This document shows positions 40,345 to 48,547 of a stretch of 64,000 bases of DNA, one piece after another (positions within the stretch are counted from its first letter, which is position 1; each line of letters opens with the position of its first letter). Under the pieces are notes generated by a model. It had not been told where the DNA came from. It searched no databases and saw only the letters and a list, made by a program, of their open reading frames with translations. Both the position numbers and the translations under genes were made by a program. This DNA comes from Bryobacteraceae bacterium (GTDB lineage Bacteria; Acidobacteriota; Terriglobia; Bryobacterales; Bryobacteraceae), in assembly GCA_026002855.1 (NCBI GenBank), contig BPGD01000001.1, forward strand, positions 2,798,001 through 2,862,000, in the 5' to 3' direction.

Positions 40345-41220
40345 GTGCTGGTTTCCATCGACACAAGGCCCCGGCGTCCGGCGTGGCTGAAGGCGCCTGC
40401 GCCGGTCGGGGACAATTACATGGCACTCAAGCGGCTGGTGCGTCGGCTGGAGCTGCACACAGTGTGCGAGTCGGCCGCCTGCCCCAACATCGGTGAATGC
40501 TGGAACCACCGCACGGCGACCTTCATGATTCTGGGGAACTTCTGCACGCGCCGCTGCGGCTTTTGCGCGGTTCAGAAGGGGCAGCCGCTGCCAGTCGATC
40601 CCGATGAGCCGCGCCGCGTGGCTGAAGCCTGCAAGCACCTCGGGCTCAGGCACGCCGTGATCACCAGTGTGAACCGCGACGACCTGAAAGACGGCGGCGC
40701 GGGCCATTTCGCGGCGGTGATTCGCGCCATCCGCGAACGGATCCCCGGCTGCCGCGTGGAAGTGCTGGTGCCGGACTTCCAGGGCTCGTGGGAAGCCATG
40801 AAGACGGTGATGGACGCCGCGCCCGACGTGCTGAACCACAACATTGAAACGGTGCCGCGCCTGTACCGCGAGGTCCGGTTCGGCGCCCGCTATGAACGGT
40901 CGCTGGAAATGCTGGCCTATGCCGCTGAACTGCGCCCGGACATTCCGACCAAGTCGGGCCTGATGGTCGGGCTGGGCGAGAGCGACGAGGAAGTGATCGC
41001 GGTGCTCGGCGACCTGCGCCGGCACGGGGTCCGGATCGTGACCATCGGACAGTATCTGCGGCCCACGCTGAAGCACCTCCCGGTCCTGCGCTACGTGACG
41101 CCGGAGCAGTTCGCCGAATACCGCCGGTCTGCCTTGGAAATGGGATTCGAGCACGTCGAATCGGGTCCATTCGTGCGATCTTCGTATCACGCCGCAGAAG
41201 CGCTCGACGGCGGGCGGTGA
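40345..41220 (+). CDS. lipA: lipoyl synthase
   Basis: The 291-residue radical SAM enzyme inserts two sulfur atoms into protein-bound octanoate. It carries the auxiliary cluster motif [13 protein letters not shown], the radical SAM motif CTRRCGFC, and the late Ser ligand in [10 protein letters not shown]. The auxiliary cluster is consumed as sulfur source. The start is GTG 40345; TATCAT (40332-40337) is 7 bases before it and AGGAAG lies immediately next to it, so initiation could be leaderless. It lies 5 bases after ftcD, so it may also be read from the hut transcript. No lipB is in the window. Confidence 0.97.
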   Translation: MLVSIDTRPRRPAWLKAPAPVGDNYMALKRLVRRLELHTVCESAACPNIGECWNHRTATFMILGNFCTRRCGFCAVQKGQPLPVDPDEPRRVAEACKHLGLRHAVITSVNRDDLKDGGAGHFAAVIRAIRERIPGCRVEVLVPDFQGSWEAMKTVMDAAPDVLNHNIETVPRLYREVRFGARYERSLEMLAYAAELRPDIPTKSGLMVGLGESDEEVIAVLGDLRRHGVRIVTIGQYLRPTLKHLPVLRYVTPEQFAEYRRSALEMGFEHVESGPFVRSSYHAAEALDGGR

Positions 41221-41223
41221 CCC

Positions 41224-41243
41224 GCACCCTCCGAGCCGGGTGC
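41224..41243 (+). terminator. hairpin following lipA
   Basis: GCACCC (41224-41229) and GGGTGC (41238-41243) form a perfect 6-bp stem with an 8-base loop, 3 bases after the lipA stop. No T-run follows, so it is a terminator-like or 3'-stabilising element at best. Confidence 0.35.
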
Positions 41244-41301
41244 AATGGGTGGAACAAAAGCGGGCGGTTGTTCGTATCCGTTGGACGAGGAGGGTTCGCC
41301 G

Positions 41302-41496
41302 ATGGCAGGCTTCCTGCTTTTCTGCATTCTGGCCGTGCTCTGCTGGCCGCTGGCCCTGCTGGCGCTGGTGCTTTACCCCATCATCTGGCTGCTTCTGCTG
41401 CCTTTCCGTCTGGTGGGTCTGGCAGTGAGAGGCGTTTTTGAACTGATCGGCGCGCTGTTCCTGCTGCCGGCGAAGATCGTCCGGGCGATCGTGTGA
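41302..41496 (+). CDS. small hydrophobic membrane protein
   Basis: The 64-residue protein starts at ATG 41302 with GAGGAGG 8 bases upstream. It is almost wholly hydrophobic: one long stretch (FLLFCILAVLCWPLALLALV continuing to about residue 36) and a second (FELIGALFLLPAKIVRAIV), linked by PFRLVGLAVRG. This suggests two membrane segments or a hairpin insertion. No family is recognised. It is convergent with the beta-barrel gene 12 bases away and follows lipA by 81 bases. A link to lipA is not suggested by sequence. Confidence 0.7.
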   Translation: MAGFLLFCILAVLCWPLALLALVLYPIIWLLLLPFRLVGLAVRGVFELIGALFLLPAKIVRAIV

Positions 41497-41508
41497 AAAC
41501 GACGGCCT

Positions 41509-42330
41509 TCAGAACGTAATCGAAAACAGAACCTCGTACTGGTTCCGCCGGGACTGGGCGGCGCGGTCGTTAAAAATGCCGCCAAACCAGCGCGTGTAGC
41601 GGAACTCAGGAATCAGCTTGATGCCGAAGTCGTCGCGCAGAACCAGGCCGATGCCTGCCACCGCGCCGAAGATGTTGTTGTGCGCGGGCGTGGCGGGCGT
41701 CTCATCGCAACATGTTTTGGTGCCGCGAAACTCCTTTTCGGTGGCGCTGCGGATGCCGGTCACATGGCGCATCACGGGGCCGGCTTCGTAAAACCACTTC
41801 CAGCGCTCCTCATACCGGCTTTCGTTGTAGCGGCGGAGCAGCACCGGAAGATCCCAGTAGCGGGCGCGCGTGTCCTGCGTGTAGAAAGTGACGGTGCGAT
41901 CATCGCCGGGCGTGTTCGGGTTGTCGACGCCTTCGTACCACGTGGTCGTCAGCCGGTAGCGCGGGCGGCGCAACTGAAGGTCGGCGTTGATGGCAAAGCG
42001 CTCGGTGAGGAAGAACTGGACCGTGGGTCCGCCGCCGAAGATTGTCCCTTTTGATTCATTCTTGCTGTCGATCTGTACGGGCGGGGTGGTCAGAGTCTCG
42101 CTCTGATCGCCGCCAAGCATCAGACCCAGGATCAGAAAACTGGCGTTGCCGCCAACAGTGAAGCGGCGGATGTAGGGCTTGTCTGTGAAAAATGGCGCCG
42201 GCTGCGACGATTCCGCCTTCGGCCTGGCGGGAGCCGGCGGCTGCGGCGCGGACTGCGCGGAAACGCCCGTCTGGGCGCCGGCCTGGGCGCCCAGAAGGCA
42301 CAGAAACAGGAAGCTGAGAGCGGTACGCAT
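41509..42330 (-). CDS. outer-membrane beta-barrel protein
   Basis: The 273-residue protein starts with a signal peptide (MRTALSFLFLCLLGAQAGAQ); an earlier in-frame ATG at 42351 would add seven residues and is also possible. A Pro/Ala-rich linker is followed by alternating hydrophobic strands (FTVGGNASFLILGLMLGG, FGGGPTVQFFLTERFAINAD, LQLRRPRYRLTTTWY). The C-terminus EVLFSITF ends in Phe, as in barrel proteins. Size suggests an 8-10 strand barrel of the OmpA/OmpW type. It follows TonB receptor 2 by 44 bases and is likely co-transcribed with it. Function is unknown. Confidence 0.8.
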   Translation of the reverse strand: MRTALSFLFLCLLGAQAGAQTGVSAQSAPQPPAPARPKAESSQPAPFFTDKPYIRRFTVGGNASFLILGLMLGGDQSETLTTPPVQIDSKNESKGTIFGGGPTVQFFLTERFAINADLQLRRPRYRLTTTWYEGVDNPNTPGDDRTVTFYTQDTRARYWDLPVLLRRYNESRYEERWKWFYEAGPVMRHVTGIRSATEKEFRGTKTCCDETPATPAHNNIFGAVAGIGLVLRDDFGIKLIPEFRYTRWFGGIFNDRAAQSRRNQYEVLFSITF

Positions 42331-42374
42331 GGGTTTCACAAGTCCGATCATCGGGGTTCGGGGCGGGAACATGG

Positions 42375-45300
42375 TCAGAACTGGAGCCGGAAGGCGAACT
42401 GGAGGGAGCGCGGTCCGCCGGGCGCGAAGAATGACGTCGGATTCGGCGCGAAAGAGGCATTCAGGGAACGCACCGGGAAGCCGAACACCGGGCTGCCGAG
42501 GAAGCCGCCTTCATTGCGGTTCGGATTGGCGAAGGCGGGCGTGTTCGTCACGTTGAAGGCCTGCACCGCCAGGTTGAGGCGCAGTCCTTCGGTGAATGGA
42601 ATCTCGCGGCGCAGCGCCAGATCGAGCTGCGCCATCGGTCGACCATAAAGGATGTTGCGGCCAAGATCGCCCGTCTTGTTCGTGGCCGGTGCCGCAAATG
42701 CGGCCGGGTTGAGCCGCTTGCCGCCCGCGACGTTGCTGTCCTGGACCCACACCTCGGCGCCATTGTAGTTGGGGCGCACGAAACCGTACAGTCCGCGGAT
42801 CACGGGCGTCTGAACGGCGCCCGCGTCGGCGCTGGGCGTCGAGTTCAGCATCAGCACGTCGAACGGCAGTCCGGAGCGGGCCGTGGCGATCCATTCCAGA
42901 TGCCAGTCCCGCAGCGCGGCATTCAGGCCGGCAATCTGAGGGGCGGGCACCAGGTAGGTTCCCGAGACATTGAGCAGGTGGCGCACGTCATAATCGGCGT
43001 TGCCGCGCTCGTTGCCGAAGATCGTGGCAAAGCCGATGCCGCCGTAGATCGCATCGTCGTCGATGGCGTGAGCCCAGGTGTAGGTGGCCTGCATCTGGAG
43101 GCGGCGCGACAGCGGGCGGCGGTATTCGGCCTGCAATGCGTGATACGAGGTGTCCACCACGCTGATGATCTTGTGCAGGTCGATATAGTCGGCCGTGCTG
43201 CTGCGCTCGGCCGCGTTGCGCAGCAGGCGGCGCCCGGAGGTGCCGAGATAGGAGACCCTTGCCATCTGCCCCGCGCCGAGGTGTTTCTCGATGCCGAGGT
43301 TCCGGTGGCGGATGATCGGCGTCTGCAATGCGCGGTCCGGCGCCACCACCAGCCCGAAGCGTTTCTCCGGAGGCATTGCAGGCGCGGCGAGATCCGTGCC
43401 GACCAGCGGGAACGGCGGCAGCGACATGGAACGCACGTTCGAATACGGCGCGCCTTCGAACAGCGTCAGCAGGTTGCTGGCCCCGAATGCGTGAAAGCCC
43501 CCCACGCCGAAGCGGGCGATCAGCTCGTGGCCCGGCGTGGCGCGGATCACCTGCGTGTAGCTGAACCGCGGCGCCACGTCGGACCAGCTCGTGTCAAACA
43601 CCGGCTCGTTCTGCACCACCCGGTTGGAGAAAGCGGTGGAAAGCGCCGCCGGCCGGGGCCCGCGGCGGACGCCGGGCGCAATGTTGATGTCCCACCGCAC
43701 GCCAAAGCCGAGCGTGATGCGGGAGCCGATCTTCGCGGTGTTCTGGAGGAAGAAGGAAAGGTTCTGAAATTCCGGGTAAATGGCGTCGGAATTTGAGCTC
43801 ACCACGGAAGAAACAGAGCGGGATGAGAGAAAAGCGCCCGGCGCCTGGGTCCCGTCCGCCTGGAGCTCGGAGAGCCCGCGGAAATAGGACACGCTCGAAT
43901 AGGCAGGCTTGCGGATGGTGGGGGCGATGTAGCGGTAGTCGAAGCCCGCCACGTAGGAGTGTGCGCCAGCCACCATGGTCACGGTGTCTGACGCGTTGAT
44001 CTGCCACTGGCGGTTGCCGGACGCGGGCCCGAAGGCGTAGCCGGCGAGGCCGAGCACGTGGAAACCATTTTCGGACAGCGCCGCATTCACGGTCGGCGGA
44101 AAAATGCGCGAAAATTCCGGCTGGGCGGCGCCGTTCAGCGGGTCAAAACGGTTCTGCATATCCAGCGAAACGTTTGTGTAATTGATCCGGAATTCATTGG
44201 TGGCGCCGGGCCGGAGCTCGGACGTGACGCCTGCCGTGCCGGAGCGGAACTCATCCTTCCAGGCGCGGATCACGCTCGGTGCAAGAAACATCGATCCGCG
44301 CGCGTCCGCATCGGTCTTCGAATGGTTGAAGCGGCCGAACACGTGGTGCGAGGCGGCCACCCGCTGATCGAGCCGCAAAGAGACATTGTCGCGGTCCAGC
44401 GGATAGGTCTGCACGGCCGCATACAGACCCGCGCCATTGCCTGGCGCCGGGCGGTTGGGCAGCGGATAGGGGGCCAGAAAGGGCCGCAGCGACACAGGCG
44501 TGGACTGGCGGAACTGCGCGTCTGGGACCACGGAAAACAGCGTCTGCGGCGCATCCAGGCGCAGGCCCTCATACGAGGCGAAGAAGTGGGTGCGCTCCGG
44601 GATGATCGGCCCGCCGGCGGCGGCGCCAAACTGGTGCTGACGAAGCCGTCCGCGCGCCAGGCCCAGGGAATTGGCGAACCAGTCGTTGGCGGCGAAACGG
44701 TCCGTGCGGAAATATTCGTAGACCGAGCCGTGGAAAGAGCGTTCGCCGTGGCGGGAAACCATCGCGAGCTGGAGTCCCGGCGTGCGCGCGAGCTGCGGGA
44801 TAAAGTCCTGGGCCTGAAGCCGCACCTCGGTGAGCGAGTCCAGGCTGACGGCGCCGGCCGGGGCCGACTGCGGATAGGCCAGCGCCTGACGCGAAAGCGG
44901 CTCGCGGACCGTGTCGGAAGGATGAAGGAAACGCGTTAGCGGCTCGAAGAGGTTGAGCCCGTCCAGCGTCACGTAATTCAGATGATGAGGCACGCCCATC
45001 GTGTTCGGCTGGGCTTCGGGCGCCGCGCCGATGACCGATGCCGGCGCGGCCATGGTCAACGACAGGGCGTTGCGGCCGTTGACCGGCAGGTGAGGCAGAA
45101 GGCGCAGGTCCGCTGAGGCGGCCGTTGAAACCGCGGCCGCAAGTCCGGCGCGCGGCTCGTCCACGGTCACTGTCTTTGCGGGCTCGCCCGCGCTGAGCGT
45201 CACGATCAGGTTCTGCCGCTCACGGGCCCGCAGGACGATGCGTTCCAGCTTCAGCGTGTGAAAGCCGTCGTGCGTCACGGTGAGGGAATACTCGCCCGGT

Positions 45301-45497
45301 TCGAGTAAGTCAAAGGCGAAATCGCCGCCCTGGTTGGCGGTTTTCTTCACATCGAAGGAGGACGTGCGGGACGCGAGTCGAACCTCGGCCTTCGCCACCG
45401 GAGCGCCGGATGAGTCGAGGACGGAACCGGAAAGCAGCGCCGTGTCCTGGCCCCAGAGTGCGGACACGCAAAGAGCGAGCACTGGCAGGAATCGCAT
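42375..45497 (-). CDS. TonB-dependent receptor with carboxypeptidase-regulatory-like domain, receptor 2
   Basis: The 1040-residue protein starts at ATG 45495-45497, giving a signal peptide (MRFLPVLALCVSALWGQ). The regulatory-like domain follows (LLSGSVLDSSGAPVAKAEV, about 25-100), then the plug (LPVNGRNALSLTMAAPASVI and NYVTLDGLNLFEP) and a long barrel ending in LQFAFRLQF with a C-terminal Phe. Upstream codons to 45545 lack a signal and are not used. It belongs to the same family as the receptors at 4512 and 61504 but is clearly diverged from both. A beta-barrel gene follows directly. Ligand unknown. Confidence 0.92.
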   Translation of the reverse strand: MRFLPVLALCVSALWGQDTALLSGSVLDSSGAPVAKAEVRLASRTSSFDVKKTANQGGDFAFDLLEPGEYSLTVTHDGFHTLKLERIVLRARERQNLIVTLSAGEPAKTVTVDEPRAGLAAAVSTAASADLRLLPHLPVNGRNALSLTMAAPASVIGAAPEAQPNTMGVPHHLNYVTLDGLNLFEPLTRFLHPSDTVREPLSRQALAYPQSAPAGAVSLDSLTEVRLQAQDFIPQLARTPGLQLAMVSRHGERSFHGSVYEYFRTDRFAANDWFANSLGLARGRLRQHQFGAAAGGPIIPERTHFFASYEGLRLDAPQTLFSVVPDAQFRQSTPVSLRPFLAPYPLPNRPAPGNGAGLYAAVQTYPLDRDNVSLRLDQRVAASHHVFGRFNHSKTDADARGSMFLAPSVIRAWKDEFRSGTAGVTSELRPGATNEFRINYTNVSLDMQNRFDPLNGAAQPEFSRIFPPTVNAALSENGFHVLGLAGYAFGPASGNRQWQINASDTVTMVAGAHSYVAGFDYRYIAPTIRKPAYSSVSYFRGLSELQADGTQAPGAFLSSRSVSSVVSSNSDAIYPEFQNLSFFLQNTAKIGSRITLGFGVRWDINIAPGVRRGPRPAALSTAFSNRVVQNEPVFDTSWSDVAPRFSYTQVIRATPGHELIARFGVGGFHAFGASNLLTLFEGAPYSNVRSMSLPPFPLVGTDLAAPAMPPEKRFGLVVAPDRALQTPIIRHRNLGIEKHLGAGQMARVSYLGTSGRRLLRNAAERSSTADYIDLHKIISVVDTSYHALQAEYRRPLSRRLQMQATYTWAHAIDDDAIYGGIGFATIFGNERGNADYDVRHLLNVSGTYLVPAPQIAGLNAALRDWHLEWIATARSGLPFDVLMLNSTPSADAGAVQTPVIRGLYGFVRPNYNGAEVWVQDSNVAGGKRLNPAAFAAPATNKTGDLGRNILYGRPMAQLDLALRREIPFTEGLRLNLAVQAFNVTNTPAFANPNRNEGGFLGSPVFGFPVRSLNASFAPNPTSFFAPGGPRSLQFAFRLQF

Positions 45498-45726
45498 AAG
45501 CAACTGTAAGTGGACGGCTTCGAGATGAGGCCGGGGTACGGCCAAACTTTCATTCTAGCCCGAACCGCATGAGCGCCCGTTGGAAGTCTGGCGAAGGAAC
45601 GGCGCAGGGCAGAGGCCAGTTCGATGCCAGACCTGATTTTTCCGGCAGTTTACAAATCTTGACACCCTTCGATGCAAACCAGGATGCGGGCGGACTCGTT
45701 CAGGAACGTGAGGAGGCGAGATAATC

Positions 45727-46185
45727 ATGCCCCGTTGGTTTTCGCTGTGCGCCCTGTTCGTCGCCGGAACCCTGATGGGCCAGGCACAGATGCGCGGCCT
45801 CGGTGCTGCCGGGATGGATCCGGAAAAGCGGGTTCAGGCACGTGTGGATCGGCTGGCACAGGTGCTGTCACTCACGGAGGACCAGAAGGCTCAGGCGCTG
45901 AAAATCTTCACGGACGCGCAGACGGCGGCGGAACGCTACCGGCAGGAGATGCAGACGGCCCGACAGTCGCTGCTGGCGGCGGTCAAAGCCAACAACCTGG
46001 CCGCCATCGAAAGCGCCGCGCGGGACATCGGCTCGGCAACGGCAGAGCTCACGTCCATTGAAGCCCGCGCGGAAGCGGCGTTCTACGAGATGCTCACACC
46101 CGAGCAGAGGCAGAAGTATGACCAGATGCCGGGCCGCGGCCGGATGCCCGGCATGACGGGCGCGGGCGGCCCCGCCAAACGGTAG
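45727..46185 (+). CDS. Spy/CpxP-like periplasmic protein (LTxxQ family)
   Basis: The 152-residue protein has a signal peptide (MPRWFSLCALFVAGTLMGQAQ) and a helical body. The LTxxQ motifs appear as LSLTEDQKAQALKIFTDAQT and MLTPEQRQKYDQM. A Met/Gly/Arg-rich tail (PGRGRMPGMTGAG) ends the protein. Spy and CpxP are periplasmic chaperones or stress sensors induced by envelope damage, and the related CnrR-type proteins sense metals. The start has GGAGGCGAG upstream. It is divergent from TonB receptor 2, so envelope stress control of both is possible but not shown. Confidence 0.82.
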   Translation: MPRWFSLCALFVAGTLMGQAQMRGLGAAGMDPEKRVQARVDRLAQVLSLTEDQKAQALKIFTDAQTAAERYRQEMQTARQSLLAAVKANNLAAIESAARDIGSATAELTSIEARAEAAFYEMLTPEQRQKYDQMPGRGRMPGMTGAGGPAKR

Positions 46186-46241
46186 CGCAACCGGTCGGCG
46201 GCGCCTGAGCCAGCTTTCCGGCCGATGGAGGTACTACCCTC

Positions 46242-47369
46242 GTGAGCAGCGGCATGTGGGGCGCGGCAATCCCTGCCTGGGTTCCGGCACGCGGGGAGGA
46301 AGGGCGGAGCGCGGGGGCAGCCCTTGGCCGCGATGTCGCGTGGGAGCGGCTGGCGGCGGCGGGCCTCGTCTGGCGTCCGCGGGAATCTGCTGACATGGAT
46401 GCCAAAACATCCCACGACTGCGGACCGCTGGTTCTCTCCTGGCCCGAGGAATGGACGGCCGAGCACTGGCTGGACGCTGCCCGGCATGTGCTCGATGTGG
46501 AAGAAGCTCTGCGCCGCCAGGGTTGGACGCTGCGCGCCGTGCGGGCCCATTTTGTGCAGTTCAGGCGCTGTCGCCCGGTGTGGATCAGCCAGACCGCGCT
46601 GGCGCCGTTCGACGGGCGGCACTGGCCGGGACTTTCGTCCTTTGTGCACGAGCTGCTGGTTGGGCTGGAGCGCGCCTCTGGCGCTGGCCATGCCGGGTTG
46701 CTGGACCGGCTCGAACGGTGGCGGAATTGTCGCAAAATCGCCGGTCTCCTTTCCCGTAGGCTCATGGCTGCCACGGGCGAGGATCTGCGAGTCCTGCGTG
46801 ACTTTCTGGAGCGTTGTGTGCCCCGGCGGCGCTGGTCGCCATGCCTGATGCACCAGGAGGCCGCAGAGCCTGCCGGCCTGGCGGGCATCGTCGCAAACGA
46901 AGAGGCACGCAAGCGCCGCGCCCGCCTCATCTACGAGTGGCGGCGGCCAGAGGCCCGTGCCGCCAGGCTTTCACCGCTGCCGGAAACCGCCTGGGTGCGT
47001 TTTCATCCAGCGGCCGATCACGCAGCCGCCGATTACCTGGAAGAGCGAGCCGCGCATGGGGCCGCCCTTCCCCTGGTGGATGCCGGCCTGCCCGGCGCGC
47101 ATCCAAGGAGCTGGCTGGAGGCCGACCTCGGCCTTGCGGTGGGCAGGGACAATGTTGCCGGGGACCGGGCCGGCCTCGAACGGCTGGCCTGGAAACTGAG
47201 TTTGACGTCCCGGGCGGCCGTGGTGGAATTCATCCCGGAAAAAAGCCAGCGTTGGGACGGATTTCTCGCGGCATTTTCGCCGTATTTCCGGTTGTCGTCA
47301 GTTGTAGAGGGCGGCGCCGGGCGAAGGATCTGCGTCATGGAACGCATCCGGCCGGCCGCAGCATGCTAG
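46242..47369 (+). CDS. divergent NoeA-like class I methyltransferase homologue, SAM motif not visible
   Basis: The 375-residue protein is not immediately recognisable. The pattern from about residue 60 (LVLSWPEEWTAEHWLDAARH, GWTLRAVRAHFVQFRRCRPV, WPGLSSFVHELLVGLERA) follows the order seen in NoeA-like SAM-dependent methyltransferases (the typical 'SYPYEWPF...KDA.PYNVQF...RPVFID' architecture). Near the end VVEFIPEKSQRWDGFLAAFSPYF matches their 'IEFVPK...F...F' motif. However, the catalytic aspartates and the glycine-rich SAM motif (DxGxNxG) are absent; the middle (WVRFHPAADHAAADYLEERA) replaces it. It may be a degenerate or re-purposed copy. Start GTG 46242 has GGAGG 10 bases upstream. Confidence 0.5.
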   Translation: MSSGMWGAAIPAWVPARGEEGRSAGAALGRDVAWERLAAAGLVWRPRESADMDAKTSHDCGPLVLSWPEEWTAEHWLDAARHVLDVEEALRRQGWTLRAVRAHFVQFRRCRPVWISQTALAPFDGRHWPGLSSFVHELLVGLERASGAGHAGLLDRLERWRNCRKIAGLLSRRLMAATGEDLRVLRDFLERCVPRRRWSPCLMHQEAAEPAGLAGIVANEEARKRRARLIYEWRRPEARAARLSPLPETAWVRFHPAADHAAADYLEERAAHGAALPLVDAGLPGAHPRSWLEADLGLAVGRDNVAGDRAGLERLAWKLSLTSRAAVVEFIPEKSQRWDGFLAAFSPYFRLSSVVEGGAGRRICVMERIRPAAAC

Positions 47370-47379
47370 CTTGAGTTGC

Positions 47380-48411
47380 ATGAAGGCTCGCCATGCTGCC
47401 GCGCGGCTTGCGCTCCTCTGCACGGCCTGGCTGTCCCTGACGGGCCAGACGCCTCCCCCTCAGGCCTTTATCAAGAATCGCTCCCTGACGGCGCGAATAT
47501 ACCTGCCGGATCCGGTGCACGGCTATTATCGCGGGACCCGGTTCGACTGGTCCGGGCAGATCTTCAGCCTCAGGACGCTGCGTCACGAATATTTCGGCCA
47601 GTGGTTCGAACGTTACGACCCGCTGAACCACGACTCGATCATGGGCCCGGTCGAGGAGTTCCGCACCGGAAATTCGGCGCCTGGCTACGATGAAGCGCCC
47701 GCCGGCGGCGAATTCGTGCGCATCGGCGTGGGCATCCTCCGCAAGCCCGCCAATGAGCCGTTCCAGACGTTTCGCACCTACGAGATCGTCGACCCCGGCG
47801 TCTGGCGGGTGCGGCAGGGCAAAACATGGGTGGATTTCCAGCACTCCATCCGCCCCGCCAACGGTTACGCCTACGTCTACCGCAAGACGGTGCGGCTGGT
47901 GAAGCAGCAGCCGAAAATGGAAATCGAACATACGCTGCTGAATACGGGGATGAAAACGATCGAAACGCTGCAATATAACCACAATTTCTTTGTCATCGAC
48001 GGACTTCCGGCCGGTCCGGGAGTCCATGTCGAATTCCCTTTTGATCTGGAGCCTGTCCGGCCATTTTCGGCGGATTTTGTCAGAAATGCGGGGAAAAGGA
48101 TCGAAATTGTCGGGGAGATTCCGGAAGGCGCCAGCGCCATTGGCGAATTCCGCGGCTTTTCGGCCGATCCACGCGACTACGACATCCGCGTGGAGCATGC
48201 CGCCGCCGGCGCGGGCGTCCGCATCCGCGGCTCCCTGCCGCTGGAACGTCTCGTCTTCTGGTGCATGCGCCGCACCTTCTGTCCAGAGCCCTATGTGAAA
48301 CTCACCGTGCCGCCCGGGCGCCGCGTTTCCTGGAAGCTGACCTATGAGTTCTACGACCTTCAGCCTCCGGCCGGCAAGGACGGCAAGCGCGGCGGGGGCG
48401 GAACGCGATAG
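47380..48411 (+). CDS. exported mutarotase-like protein
   Basis: The 343-residue protein begins with a signal peptide (MKARHAAARLALLCTAWLSL). The remainder is beta-rich with segments like those of aldose 1-epimerase folds (NRSLTARIYLPDPVHGYYRG, MEIEHTLLNTGMKTIETLQY, NHNFFVIDG). The His of NHNFF and conserved Asp/Glu residues could form a sugar-binding site, but the canonical catalytic His/Glu pair is not certain. ATG 47380 has no Shine-Dalgarno; TAGCTT (47367-47372) is 7 bases upstream, suggesting leaderless initiation. The downstream genes form a sugar-uptake and phosphorylation group, so a role in sugar handling fits. Confidence 0.7.
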   Translation: MKARHAAARLALLCTAWLSLTGQTPPPQAFIKNRSLTARIYLPDPVHGYYRGTRFDWSGQIFSLRTLRHEYFGQWFERYDPLNHDSIMGPVEEFRTGNSAPGYDEAPAGGEFVRIGVGILRKPANEPFQTFRTYEIVDPGVWRVRQGKTWVDFQHSIRPANGYAYVYRKTVRLVKQQPKMEIEHTLLNTGMKTIETLQYNHNFFVIDGLPAGPGVHVEFPFDLEPVRPFSADFVRNAGKRIEIVGEIPEGASAIGEFRGFSADPRDYDIRVEHAAAGAGVRIRGSLPLERLVFWCMRRTFCPEPYVKLTVPPGRRVSWKLTYEFYDLQPPAGKDGKRGGGGTR

Positions 48412-48457
48412 TCTGACAGGATCCGGGCCGCCCTGCCGGCGCCCGGCCCGCACGGCC

Positions 48458-48547
48458 ATGTTTCGCGCCATTCTGACCGATGTCCAGTTCTGGATTCCGG
48501 TGGCGGTGCTCGCTCTCGGCGCCGCCCTGCTCATGGGGATGAGGTGA
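48458..48547 (+). CDS. 29-residue single-pass membrane peptide coupled to the sugar transporter
   Basis: ATG 48458 starts a short frame (MFRAILTDVQFWIPVAVLAL then GAALLMGMR) that ends at TGA 48545-48547, overlapping the GTG start of the transporter (48544-48546) as GTGA. The sequence has a charged N-terminus and one clear membrane helix, like small regulatory subunits such as KdpF. A GC-rich stretch precedes the ATG and no strong ribosome site is seen. The tight overlap and helix pattern make a real gene likely, but it is short. Confidence 0.6.
   Translation: MFRAILTDVQFWIPVAVLALGAALLMGMR

Noticed and set aside
45659-45664. TTGACA upstream of the Spy-like gene
   Set aside because: A perfect -35 but no acceptable -10 at 16-18 bases; not called a promoter.
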